NCBI GenBank assembly: GCA_947630595.1
Contig: CANRIG010000006.1
Location: 1-64,000, forward strand
Direction: 5' to 3'
Source: an uncultured Lachnospiraceae bacterium
Lineage (GTDB): Bacteria; Bacillota; Clostridia; Lachnospirales; Lachnospiraceae
DNA: 64,000 nucleotides
The notes beneath the pieces were generated by a model, which was not told where the DNA came from, ran no database searches, and saw only the letters and a list, made by a program, of their open reading frames with translations. The translations under genes were made by a program, and so were the position numbers. Positions within the stretch are counted from its first letter, which is position 1, and every line of letters starts with the position of its first letter. Shown here piece after piece: positions 20,695 to 29,207 of this stretch.

Positions 20695-21054
20695 ATGGTT
20701 GTGAGCAGGCCGGCGATCATCATATATACGAAAGAAGCGGATGCGGATTTCCTGCGGGAGGTGTGCGCCGGCATCGAGGAGGAGGGCGTACTGTATCAGG
20801 TGCAGCCGCGTGAGGGCGACCTGGATACGCTGGCCTGGGAGGCTGCAAACGAATCTATGCTCGGTTCCGGCATCGGAATCTGCGGTGCTCGTCTGGCTAT
20901 GCAGATGTACCGCCTGCCGCGCGGCAAAAACGTATTCGAGCTGGATATGCCGGCGTTCTGGCAGTGCCGGAACCTGGGGGCGAACAGCGCCCGGGCGATC
21001 AAAAAGCTGCCGTTCCGGCCTGTGACTGCGCGAAATGGGGAGAGACCACAATGA
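20695..21054 (+). CDS. pduH: Diol dehydratase reactivase small subunit
   Basis: RPAIIIYTKEADADFLREVCAGIEEEGVLYQV...GSGIGICGARLAMQ. Confidence 0.9.
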   Translation: MVVSRPAIIIYTKEADADFLREVCAGIEEEGVLYQVQPREGDLDTLAWEAANESMLGSGIGICGARLAMQMYRLPRGKNVFELDMPAFWQCRNLGANSARAIKKLPFRPVTARNGERPQ

Positions 21055-22199
21055 GTATCTATACGAAGAATGGAGATAAAGGCATAACCAGCCTGATTCA
21101 TACCGCGCACCTTTCCAAGTCCGACGACCGCATTCAGCTCGTGGGTACGGTCGACGAGCTGACGAGCCATCTGGGCCTCGTGAAAACCATGCTCCGGGAA
21201 AGCTGTGGCGGGCAGAGTGCCGGTTTTGCGGCGGAACTGCGGCGCGCGGCGAATCTTCTGGAAGAAGTGCAGCAGACATTGATCACGCTGATGTCGGGCG
21301 TGGCTGACCCATACAAGAAAGACTATCGAATCGGAGACGAAAAGACGGAAGCGCTGGAGGCGGAGATTGACCGTCTGGAAGGCCTGTTTGAGCGACCGCG
21401 GCGCTTTATCCTGCCCGGACAGTCGCGCCTGTCGGCGGAGACTGACGTTGCGCGCACCGTGGCGCGGCGGGCGGAGCGGGCGCTGGCGACGGTCAGCGTC
21501 AAGTTCGGCGCGGACAACGGCGCCAAGAAATACATGAACCGGCTGGCGGACTACCTCTATGTGCTGGCGCGCTATGAGGACGCCGGCATGGGGGCGGAAA
21601 ACTCTTATGGGAACGTAGAATGGAATACAGGAGAGAATTTTGATAGATATCGGCATGAGGGGGCGCAAAAAGGCGGGATTTCTTCCGTATATGCAGGAGA
21701 CGGAGCTATGAATGACAGAATGGAAAATCAGCAGATCAGCGAGGCGGTCGTACAGGAGGTGCTGCGGCGGATGGGCGTATCCGGCAGAATCACTTTGGCA
21801 CAGGCCAAGGCGCTGATCGAAAAAATAGAGCGGGAGGCCGAACGCCGCGGCAAGAAAGCGGTGATTGCGGTCTGTACGCCGGAGGGCAACCCGGTTGCCG
21901 TACACGTGATGGACGGCGCTTTTCTGGTCAGCTTTGACGTGGCGGTCAAAAAGGCCTACACCGCGGTGGCGGTGAAAATGTCGACCATGGAGCTGAACGC
22001 GCTGGCGCAGCCGGGCGGGACGTTTTATGGACTGGACAAAATGGAGGGCGGCAACATCATTATCTTCGGCGGCGGCGTGCCGCTTAAAGCGGGCGGCGTG
22101 ATCATCGGCGGACTCGGTGTCAGCGGAGGCACCGGCGAGGAAGATCACAGCCTTGCGGAATACGGGCTGTCGGTGCTGGAAGAAATTCTGGCGCTGTAA
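21051..22199 (+). CDS. pduO: PduO: cobalamin adenosyltransferase fused to GlcG/PduO-C heme-binding-type domain
   Basis: MSIYTKNGDKGITSLIHTAHLSKSDDRIQLVGTVDELTSHLG, then GKKAVIAVCTPEGNPVAVHVMDGAFLVS; ATGA overlap with pduH. Confidence 0.92.
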   Translation: MSIYTKNGDKGITSLIHTAHLSKSDDRIQLVGTVDELTSHLGLVKTMLRESCGGQSAGFAAELRRAANLLEEVQQTLITLMSGVADPYKKDYRIGDEKTEALEAEIDRLEGLFERPRRFILPGQSRLSAETDVARTVARRAERALATVSVKFGADNGAKKYMNRLADYLYVLARYEDAGMGAENSYGNVEWNTGENFDRYRHEGAQKGGISSVYAGDGAMNDRMENQQISEAVVQEVLRRMGVSGRITLAQAKALIEKIEREAERRGKKAVIAVCTPEGNPVAVHVMDGAFLVSFDVAVKKAYTAVAVKMSTMELNALAQPGGTFYGLDKMEGGNIIIFGGGVPLKAGGVIIGGLGVSGGTGEEDHSLAEYGLSVLEEILAL

Positions 22200-22225
22200 A
22201 AGAAGCAATTCTTTCATGCACTACA

Positions 22226-22262
22226 GAACACAAAATGATACAGAGCACAAAATGATACAGTT
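22226..22262 (+). repeat. 17-bp direct repeat x2 upstream of the kinase
   Basis: CACAAAATGATACAGAG CACAAAATGATACAG. Confidence 0.6.
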
Positions 22263-22310
22263 CCGGAGATCATCACAATCCGGGAAACAGGCAGGAAGGG
22301 GGATTTACAA

Positions 22311-23711
22311 ATGGCTGCATATTATCTGGCGGTGGACATCGGCGCATCCAGCGGTCGGCTGATTCTGGGACATCTGGAACAGGGCAGAATGGAGCTGGAG
22401 GAGGTCTGGCGCTTTGACAACGGGATGGTAAAGAAAGACGGGGAGCTCTGCTGGGAGTTTGACCGTCTGTACCGCGAGATTATCTCGGGTCTGAAAAAGT
22501 GCAGGGAGATCGGCAAAATTCCGGTGAGCATGGGCGTCGATACCTGGGGCGTCGACTATGTGCTGCTGGATCAGGACGGGCAGATGCTCGGCAATGCGGT
22601 CGGCTACCGCGACCGCCGCACGGACGGCATGGACGAGGAGGTTTATAAAATCATCCCGCATGAAGCGCTGTACGCGCGCACCGGCATCCAGAAAGCTATT
22701 TTCAACACCGTGTATCAGCTGATGGCGGTGAAACAGAAATATCCGCAGTATCTGGAGCAGGCCGAGACGCTGCTGCATGTGCCGGACTATTTCCACTATC
22801 TGCTGACGGGAGAGAAAACCTGCGAGTACACGGAGGCGACGACCGGCCAGCTGATCGATCCGCAGACCGGGGACTGGGATTATGAGCTGATCGACATGCT
22901 GGGCTATCCCCGTAAAATCTTCCAGAAGCTGATCATGCCTGGAACGGTGATCGGCCATCTGCGTCAGGAGATTCAGGACGAGATCGGCTTTGATCTGGAG
23001 GTAGTGGCTCCGGCCACGCATGATACGGCTTCGGCGGTGCTGGCAGTGCCGGCAAACGACGAAGATTTCATTTACATCAGCTCCGGCACCTGGTCGCTGA
23101 TGGGCCTGGAACGGGAAACGGCGGACTGCTCGATGCGCAGTTTCCGGCACAACCTGACCAACGAGGGCGGATACGCCGGGCGTTTCTGCTATCTGAAAAA
23201 TATCATGGGCCTGTGGATGATCCAGTCCGTGCGCCATGAGTTCGGGGATAAGTACAGCTTCGGCGAAATCTGCGATATGGCGGCGAAGGTGAAGGATTTC
23301 CCGTCGCGCGTGGATGCGAACGACGACTGTTTCCTGGCGCCGGAGAATATGACGGAGGAAGTTCAGAATTATTGCCGCCGCAGCGGACAGCCGGTGCCGG
23401 AGACGCTGGGCGAGCTGGCTACGGTGATTTATACCAGTCTGGCGGAATATTATGCGCGGACGGCTCAGGAATTGGAAGAGATGACCGGCCGCACCTACAG
23501 CCGCATCCATATTGTGGGCGGCGGTTCCAACGCAGCCTATCTAAACGAACTGACCGCCAGAATCACAGGCAAGGAAGTGCATGCGGGTCCGGGCGAGGCG
23601 ACCGCTATCGGCAACATCACGGCGCAGATGCTGCGGGCGGGCGAATTTACCTCGGTCGAGGAGGCGCGCACCGTGATTCATGAGTCGTTTGGGGTGAAGA
23701 TTTACTGCTGA
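22311..23711 (+). CDS. rhaB: FGGY-family rhamnulokinase/fuculokinase
   Basis: YYLAVDIGASSGRLILGHLEQGRMELEEVWRF; GVDTWGVDYVLLD. Confidence 0.88.
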   Translation: MAAYYLAVDIGASSGRLILGHLEQGRMELEEVWRFDNGMVKKDGELCWEFDRLYREIISGLKKCREIGKIPVSMGVDTWGVDYVLLDQDGQMLGNAVGYRDRRTDGMDEEVYKIIPHEALYARTGIQKAIFNTVYQLMAVKQKYPQYLEQAETLLHVPDYFHYLLTGEKTCEYTEATTGQLIDPQTGDWDYELIDMLGYPRKIFQKLIMPGTVIGHLRQEIQDEIGFDLEVVAPATHDTASAVLAVPANDEDFIYISSGTWSLMGLERETADCSMRSFRHNLTNEGGYAGRFCYLKNIMGLWMIQSVRHEFGDKYSFGEICDMAAKVKDFPSRVDANDDCFLAPENMTEEVQNYCRRSGQPVPETLGELATVIYTSLAEYYARTAQELEEMTGRTYSRIHIVGGGSNAAYLNELTARITGKEVHAGPGEATAIGNITAQMLRAGEFTSVEEARTVIHESFGVKIYC

Positions 23712-23747
23712 CCTGCACCGCACAGTGATTTGTTCGGAAAAAAGATG

Positions 23748-23784
23748 CCGCCGTATGGAAATGGAATCCTGTACGGCGGTTTTC
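23748..23784 (+). terminator. Intrinsic terminator of the pdu/fuc operon
   Basis: CCGCCGTA-N16-TACGGCGG-TTTTCC. Confidence 0.75.
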
Positions 23785-23901
23785 CTATGCTCAAATTTCC
23801 TGTTCCTTCTTTTTCGCGGGTTTGCCCCACCGGCGACGTGTACGCCTGCCGTCGTGTGGCCGGTAGCAGGGTGAGCAATGCCTTATTCAGGACTATTTCG
23901 C

Positions 23902-23950
23902 TTGACAAAAGGAAAAACTAAGTATATGATATTGGTATCAAATGATACTA
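23902..23950 (+). promoter_or_regulatory. Promoter plus operator palindrome of the TA operon
   Basis: TTGACA-17-TATGAT followed by TTGGTATCA-AA-TGATACTAA. Confidence 0.8.
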
Positions 23951-23966
23951 ATATGGAGGGCGCGAT

Positions 23967-24407
23967 TTGACGGATGCAACGAAAACTCGAATCGAAAGTG
24001 AAACAGATGTTAATACATATTTACAAAACCTAAAATTTGCGCTCAGCAATGGAGCAAAAATAAATTTTCAGGTAAAAAGACTTGTTGATGAAAACAGAGA
24101 TGAAAAATACACGAATCAATATACGGTAGATACATTATTTCCTGATGAAAGTCCGGTAGACGCACTAAGAAGAGAATTACTAACGCTCGCAGTGGAAAAC
24201 TATATGCGAACAGTTAAGGATTTGCGATTTCCAAAGAGAAGTGAGATGCGGGAATTTGGAAAGGTCTATAATGGAAAAGATGATGTATATATTAAGGTGA
24301 GAGTCGAGCTTCTTGGATTATACGGCAACACGACAGTCTTTATCATGTCTTTCCATTTTGCGGAAAAACCGTTCTCTCCAAAGATGTTTCCGTATAAAAA
24401 AAGTTAG
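23967..24407 (+). CDS. Putative toxin of a type II TA pair (MqsR-like C-terminal pattern)
   Basis: TTG start, SD GGAGGG; C-terminal DDVYIKVRVELL...TVFIMSFHFAEKPFSPKMFPYKKS; upstream of an MqsA/Panacea antitoxin. Confidence 0.65.
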   Translation: MTDATKTRIESETDVNTYLQNLKFALSNGAKINFQVKRLVDENRDEKYTNQYTVDTLFPDESPVDALRRELLTLAVENYMRTVKDLRFPKRSEMREFGKVYNGKDDVYIKVRVELLGLYGNTTVFIMSFHFAEKPFSPKMFPYKKS

Positions 24408-24418
24408 GAGGTATTTTC

Positions 24419-25447
24419 ATGGATATGCGAATCATAAAAAGTGAACAGCGTTTATGTCTATGTTGTATGGAAGAACATAAAGTGAAAACCGTTCTTATAA
24501 AAGAAACCGCAACCTTTAAAAATAAAAAGGTTACTTACGAAGCCTCCTATCTATATTGTAATACAGTTGAAGAATTATATATGGATGAACAGCAGATGCA
24601 GGAAAACGATCTGCGTCTTAAAGATGCTTATCGAAAATCGGAAGGCCTTTTGACATCAAAAGATATAAGCAGCATTCGTACTAAATATAAAATCAGCCAG
24701 AATGATCTTTGTATTTTGCTTGGATGGGGCGGAAAAACCATTACCAGATATGAAAGTCATCAGGTGCAGGATAAAGCGCATGATACCATATTAAAGAAGT
24801 TAGATCAGGACCCGGAATGGTTTTTGTTGTTATTAAACGATTCTAAGGCAAATCTGTCTGCGGGCGCTTTTAAAAAGTATTGGGCTGCGGCCACAGCATT
24901 ATATGAAGAAGATCAGGATGTCTACCTGCGAAAGGCTATTGAAGCGAATTACGCGAAATTTCAGGGGGATCAGCTTTTGCACGGAAACACAAATCTATCC
25001 TTGGACAAAGTGGTCGATGTGATTCGGTATTTTGCCGCATCTACAAAAATTACCTCACTTTATAAGGTTAAACTTATGAAACTTATGTGGTATGCCGACG
25101 CTCTGTCCTACAAACTCAGAGGATTTGCGATAACCGGATTAGTGTATCAGGCATTGTCTATGGGTGCGGTTCCGGTGGGACATAATTCGATCATTGACCT
25201 GAGAAATGTACCATGTGAAGAAATGGATATGGAAGAAACAAACGCCTATCATTTCTCATTAAAAGGCAAGCCTTCCTTTCCATTTCTTACAGATGGCGAC
25301 AAAAATATATTAGATATGGTAATTGAAAAACTCGGCAAAATGAGCAAAAATGAAATCATTCATTTTATGCACAAAGAACAGGCATATATTGAAACGGCGC
25401 CAAGAGATATGATTTCGTTTAAGTATGCAGAAAACTTACAGATATAA
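24419..25447 (+). CDS. MqsA-like antitoxin: Zn-finger, HTH and C-terminal Panacea (SocA/DUF4065-like) domain
   Basis: CLCCMEEH...; KISQNDLCILLGWGGKTITRYE (MqsA HTH); KITSLYKVKLMKLMWYADALSYKLRGFAITGLVYQALSMGAVPV (Panacea). Confidence 0.82.
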   Translation: MDMRIIKSEQRLCLCCMEEHKVKTVLIKETATFKNKKVTYEASYLYCNTVEELYMDEQQMQENDLRLKDAYRKSEGLLTSKDISSIRTKYKISQNDLCILLGWGGKTITRYESHQVQDKAHDTILKKLDQDPEWFLLLLNDSKANLSAGAFKKYWAAATALYEEDQDVYLRKAIEANYAKFQGDQLLHGNTNLSLDKVVDVIRYFAASTKITSLYKVKLMKLMWYADALSYKLRGFAITGLVYQALSMGAVPVGHNSIIDLRNVPCEEMDMEETNAYHFSLKGKPSFPFLTDGDKNILDMVIEKLGKMSKNEIIHFMHKEQAYIETAPRDMISFKYAENLQI

Positions 25448-25572
25448 AGCATAAAAATTCACATCGGATATGTCAAAGCAGTGCGCAATAAATACAATAC
25501 GCCGGTTATTATCAAGTACCTGTTCCGGCGTATGACCGCAAAGAACAAGGCGGCGAATTATGCCTGTGTCAA

Positions 25573-26505
25573 TTACGGCTGATTGGCTTTCCGTTTCGGC
25601 AAAGGGGCCGCCGCACAATCGTCTCGGCGAACAGAAAAATCATTGGCTTTACACAATGGGGACGGCGTGACAGAAGCCTGAAAAGAAAAATGCGCTGAAA
25701 CTTCACCCAGCGTCTCGTTCATACTGCCCGTGCGGTAACCCAGCAAATCCAGCGTCACATAGGTAAAGCCAAACGACTGAAACTGCCGGTAAATCAGTTC
25801 TCTTTTTGAAAGGAGCTGGTCAAATTCTTCCGGAAGGATTTCAATCCGGGCTATTTTTCCGTGGATGCGTACTCTCACCTGGCGGAAATCCAGGTCCAGC
25901 AAAAGCTGTTCCGCGCGGTCCACCATGGACAGCTTTTCTTCGCTGATCGTTTCTCCATAGACGAAGCGGGAGGACAGGCAGGCAAAAGACTGTTTGTTCC
26001 AGGTGGGAAGCCCCAGCTCTTTGGATAATTCCCGGATTTCTGCTTTGGATAATCCTGCTTCCCGCAAGGGGCTTTTGACTCCGAGCTCCTTCACGGCAAT
26101 CAGACCGGGACGGTAATCTCCGTTGTCGTCCATATTGGAACCTTCCGCCACGGCGCTGATTCCGTTTTGCCGGGCGATATCCCAGATTTTTTCAAACAGT
26201 TCATGCTTACAGAGATAGCAGCGATTTTTGGGATTCTGACGAAACCCCTCTATGTCGAGTTCTTCTGATTCGCAGACAAAATGAGAGATGCCGTGCGCCT
26301 CGCAAAAAGCTATGGCCTCGTTCAGCTCGCGTTTTGGAAAGGAGCAGGACTTTGCCGTGACGGCAATCGCGCGATCTCCAAGCGCCTGATGGGCGGCGTA
26401 GAGCAGAAAGGTGGAATCCACTCCGCCGGAGAACGCGACGGCAACGCTGCCAAGAGACTGCAGATAATCCTGTAATTTTTGATATTTCTCATTTCTATTC
26501 GCCAT
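25573..26505 (-). CDS. larE: ATP-dependent sacrificial sulfur transferase LarE family
   Basis: VAFSGGVDSTFLLYAAHQALG PP-loop; PTWNKQSFACLSSRFVYGE. Confidence 0.9.
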   Translation of the reverse strand: MANRNEKYQKLQDYLQSLGSVAVAFSGGVDSTFLLYAAHQALGDRAIAVTAKSCSFPKRELNEAIAFCEAHGISHFVCESEELDIEGFRQNPKNRCYLCKHELFEKIWDIARQNGISAVAEGSNMDDNGDYRPGLIAVKELGVKSPLREAGLSKAEIRELSKELGLPTWNKQSFACLSSRFVYGETISEEKLSMVDRAEQLLLDLDFRQVRVRIHGKIARIEILPEEFDQLLSKRELIYRQFQSFGFTYVTLDLLGYRTGSMNETLGEVSAHFSFQASVTPSPLCKANDFSVRRDDCAAAPLPKRKANQP

Positions 26506-26531
26506 AAAAACCTCCCCGGCTCATATTATTT

Positions 26532-26741
26532 TTATCCATGAAGATATTTTGTTCGGTATTCCGCATTGATTTCGGAGATTTCCTTTTTTCCGTCAATGTA
26601 GTCCTGGTACATCTGATAGGGGTCGCCTCCGCCAAGCCAGCAGGAGGAGCAGTTTTCACACCCGCCTCCGCCGCAGTCCAGCGAGCGGCGGATGATTTCT
26701 TCCCGTTCCCTGCGGGTTGTGTCTTTGATGAGAATGTTCAT
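26532..26741 (-). CDS. Small Cys-rich protein upstream of larE
   Basis: MNILIKDTTRREREEIIRRSLDCGGGGCENCSSCWLGGGDPYQMYQDYIDGKKEISEINAEYRTKYLHG. Confidence 0.75.
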   Translation of the reverse strand: MNILIKDTTRREREEIIRRSLDCGGGGCENCSSCWLGGGDPYQMYQDYIDGKKEISEINAEYRTKYLHG

Positions 26742-26869
26742 TGAGACACCGCCTTTCATTGCTTTTCTGCTATTTGCACCTTGTAAGTTGAATGTTTCAA
26801 AGATAAACATATAAAACCTATCAATTTAATAAGATATTATACGCATTTACCTTCGGTTTGTCAATAGTG

Positions 26870-26913
26870 CCGGATCGTTTACAAACAGGGACCGGGTCGT
26901 TTACAAACAGGAA
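26870..26913 (+). repeat. 22-bp tandem repeat x2 upstream of cotJ
   Basis: CCGGATCGTTTACAAACAGGGA / CCGGGTCGTTTACAAACAGGAA. Confidence 0.8.
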
Positions 26914-27035
26914 CTCTGCGGGATACAATTTTCACTTGTCTGCGTCCTTATATACAGAAACTCCCTGCGCAAAGAATCTGTTTTTTACACAAACTAACGG
27001 TGCAACACAAATTCTTTGCGAAGGGGGTTTTTCTT

Positions 27036-27485
27036 ATGCAGGAACATCTTGCAATTGCATCCGTGCCGGTGCAGAGCTGGGGCGAATGCTATGAGCCGGA
27101 GGCGGCGCTGCGCGTCGGCACGATTTTCCGCGATCTGGACAAGCCGTTTTTCGCGGCTTTGACAGACGATCAGCCATACAGCCGCTGCGACCAGGCGGCT
27201 TCGCCGGAGCAGCAGGAGCGGGAGCGCATGCTGCTGAAACTACAGGAGAGCAGCTTTGCGCTCGACGATCTGCGGCTGTATCTGGACACGCACCCGGAGG
27301 ACGGGCAGGGCCTGGCGGTGTTTAAGGAGCGGCTGGCGGAGCGGAAAACGCTGCTGCGGACTTTTGCGCAGCGGTTTTATCCGCTGACGCCGGACTGTAT
27401 GGCAGATATTTATGAGAGCATGCCGGCAATGGAGTGTTATTGCTGGCAGAAAGGGCCGATGCCGTGGGAAGGAGCGTGTGTGTAG
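27036..27485 (+). CDS. Spore coat proteins CotJA and CotJB as one fused ORF
   Basis: N-terminal CotJA-like (VPVQSWGECYEPEAALRVGTIFRDLDKPF); C-terminal CotJB-like (LQESSFALDDLRLYLDTHPED...ECYCWQKGPMPWEGACV). Confidence 0.85.
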   Translation: MQEHLAIASVPVQSWGECYEPEAALRVGTIFRDLDKPFFAALTDDQPYSRCDQAASPEQQERERMLLKLQESSFALDDLRLYLDTHPEDGQGLAVFKERLAERKTLLRTFAQRFYPLTPDCMADIYESMPAMECYCWQKGPMPWEGACV

Positions 27486-28088
27486 ATGTGGATTTATGAG
27501 AAAAGACTGCAGTACCCGGTGAAAATCAACAAGACCTGCCCGAAGACGGCGCAGCTGATCATCAGCCAGTACGGCGGGCCGGACGGCGAGCTGTCGGCTT
27601 CGATGCGCTATCTGGCGCAGCGCTACACGATGCCGGTGAAAACGGTGGGCGGGCTGCTCACCGACATCGGCACGGAGGAACTCGGGCACATGGAGATCAT
27701 CTGCGCGATGGTCTACCAGCTCACGAAAAACCTGACGCCGGAGGAGGCGAAGACGGCCGGATTCGACGCCTACTACATCGACCACACGACGGCGCTGTGG
27801 CCGCAGGCGGCGGGCGGCGTTCCGTTCACGGCGAAGGAATTTCAGTCAAAAGGCGACGCGGTCACCGACCTGACGGAAGACCTGGCGGCGGAGCAGAAAG
27901 CGCGCACGGTTTACGAGAATCTGCTGCGCGTGATCACGGACCCGGAGGTGCGGGAGCCGCTGAAATTCCTGCGCACGAGGGAGATCGTGCATTTCCAGAG
28001 GTTCGGCGAGGCGCTGGAGAAGACGAAGGAGACGCTGGACGCGAAAAATTTCTACTATTTTAACCCGGAATTTGACAAACATTTTTGA
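27486..28088 (+). CDS. cotJC: CotJC, manganese-catalase-family spore coat protein
   Basis: MWIYEKRLQYPVKINKTCPKTAQLIISQYGGPDGELSASMRYLAQRYTMP. Confidence 0.93.
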   Translation: MWIYEKRLQYPVKINKTCPKTAQLIISQYGGPDGELSASMRYLAQRYTMPVKTVGGLLTDIGTEELGHMEIICAMVYQLTKNLTPEEAKTAGFDAYYIDHTTALWPQAAGGVPFTAKEFQSKGDAVTDLTEDLAAEQKARTVYENLLRVITDPEVREPLKFLRTREIVHFQRFGEALEKTKETLDAKNFYYFNPEFDKHF

Positions 28089-28105
28089 TATATCGTTTTT
28101 AAAAC

Positions 28106-28174
28106 TTGACAGATTGCACAAAATTCTATAAGATAATAGTATCACCACGGCACTTTTAAGTGATGCAGTGATAC
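28106..28174 (+). promoter_or_regulatory. Promoter with nested inverted repeats upstream of opp
   Basis: TTGACA-17-TAAGAT; GTATCAC...GTGATAC enclosing CACTTTTAAGTG. Confidence 0.7.
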
Positions 28175-28218
28175 ATTACAAAAATGCAGAGTTTATCGGG
28201 TTTATGGGCGAGCAAATA

Positions 28219-28246
28219 GGCTGACGGTCTGCACTGTCGGCCTTTT
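28219..28246 (+). terminator. Terminator-like hairpin in the opp leader
   Basis: GGCTGACGGT-CTGC-ACTGTCGGCC-TTTT; 10-bp stem with two G-U pairs. Confidence 0.65.
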
Positions 28247-28276
28247 GTTACGAAAACGGAAAAGGAGAGTTGCAGT

Positions 28277-29194
28277 ATGGTAAAGTACATTATCAAACGT
28301 CTGGGGATTGCGGTCGTCACCATCTGGCTGATTGCGACGCTGACGTTCTGCCTGATGAACATGGTGCCGGGCGGCCCGTTTTTGTCGGAAAAAGCGGTGA
28401 GCCCGCAGGCGATGGCGGCGCTGGAGGCCAAATACGGACTGGATAAGCCCCTGTTTCAGCAGTACCTTACATATATGAGCGACGCGCTTCACGGCGATTT
28501 CGGCGACAGCCTGAAGCAGCGCGGCCGTACTGTGACGTCGATTATCGCGACGAAATTCCCGGTGTCGGCGCGGATTGGAGGCATTGCGGTGCTGACCGCG
28601 TTCTGCCTCGGCGTGCCGCTGGGCTGTATCTCGGCGATGAACCGGGGAAAGCTGGGGGACAGCATCATCATTGTGATTGCCACCTGCGGCATCGCCGTTC
28701 CCAGCTTCGTCATCTGTACCGTCCTGATGTATACGTTCGGCGTGAAGCTGGGCTGGCTGCCCACGCTGGGCCTGAGCAGCTGGAAGCATTATATTATGCC
28801 GGTGACCGCCCTCGCGTTTTATCCGACGGCCTATATTACCCGTCTGATGCGCTCCTCGATGCTGGACGTGCTGGGGCAGGACTATATGCGCACGGCGCGG
28901 GCCAAGGGCGTCAACCGCTTTGTGAGCCTGTTTAAGCACGCGCTGCGCAACGCGATCCTGCCGATCGTCACCTACCTTGGCCCCCTGCTGGCCTACACGG
29001 TGACCGGCAGCTTCATCGTGGAAAAGATTTTCACGGTTCCGGGGCTCGGCGGAGAATTTATCGGCTCCATCACCAACCGCGACTATACGGTGATCATGGG
29101 GACGACGATTTTCCTGGCGACACTGATGATCCTGATGAACGTGGTCGTGGACGTCGTCTACAAGCTGGTAGACCCGCGCATCAAGCTGAAATAG
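28277..29194 (+). CDS. oppB: Oligopeptide ABC transporter permease OppB
   Basis: MVKYIIKRLGIAVVTIWLIATLTF...; YMRTARAKGVNRFVSLFKHALRNA. Confidence 0.93.
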   Translation: MVKYIIKRLGIAVVTIWLIATLTFCLMNMVPGGPFLSEKAVSPQAMAALEAKYGLDKPLFQQYLTYMSDALHGDFGDSLKQRGRTVTSIIATKFPVSARIGGIAVLTAFCLGVPLGCISAMNRGKLGDSIIIVIATCGIAVPSFVICTVLMYTFGVKLGWLPTLGLSSWKHYIMPVTALAFYPTAYITRLMRSSMLDVLGQDYMRTARAKGVNRFVSLFKHALRNAILPIVTYLGPLLAYTVTGSFIVEKIFTVPGLGGEFIGSITNRDYTVIMGTTIFLATLMILMNVVVDVVYKLVDPRIKLK

Positions 29195-29207
29195 GAGGGG
29201 CGAAGTT

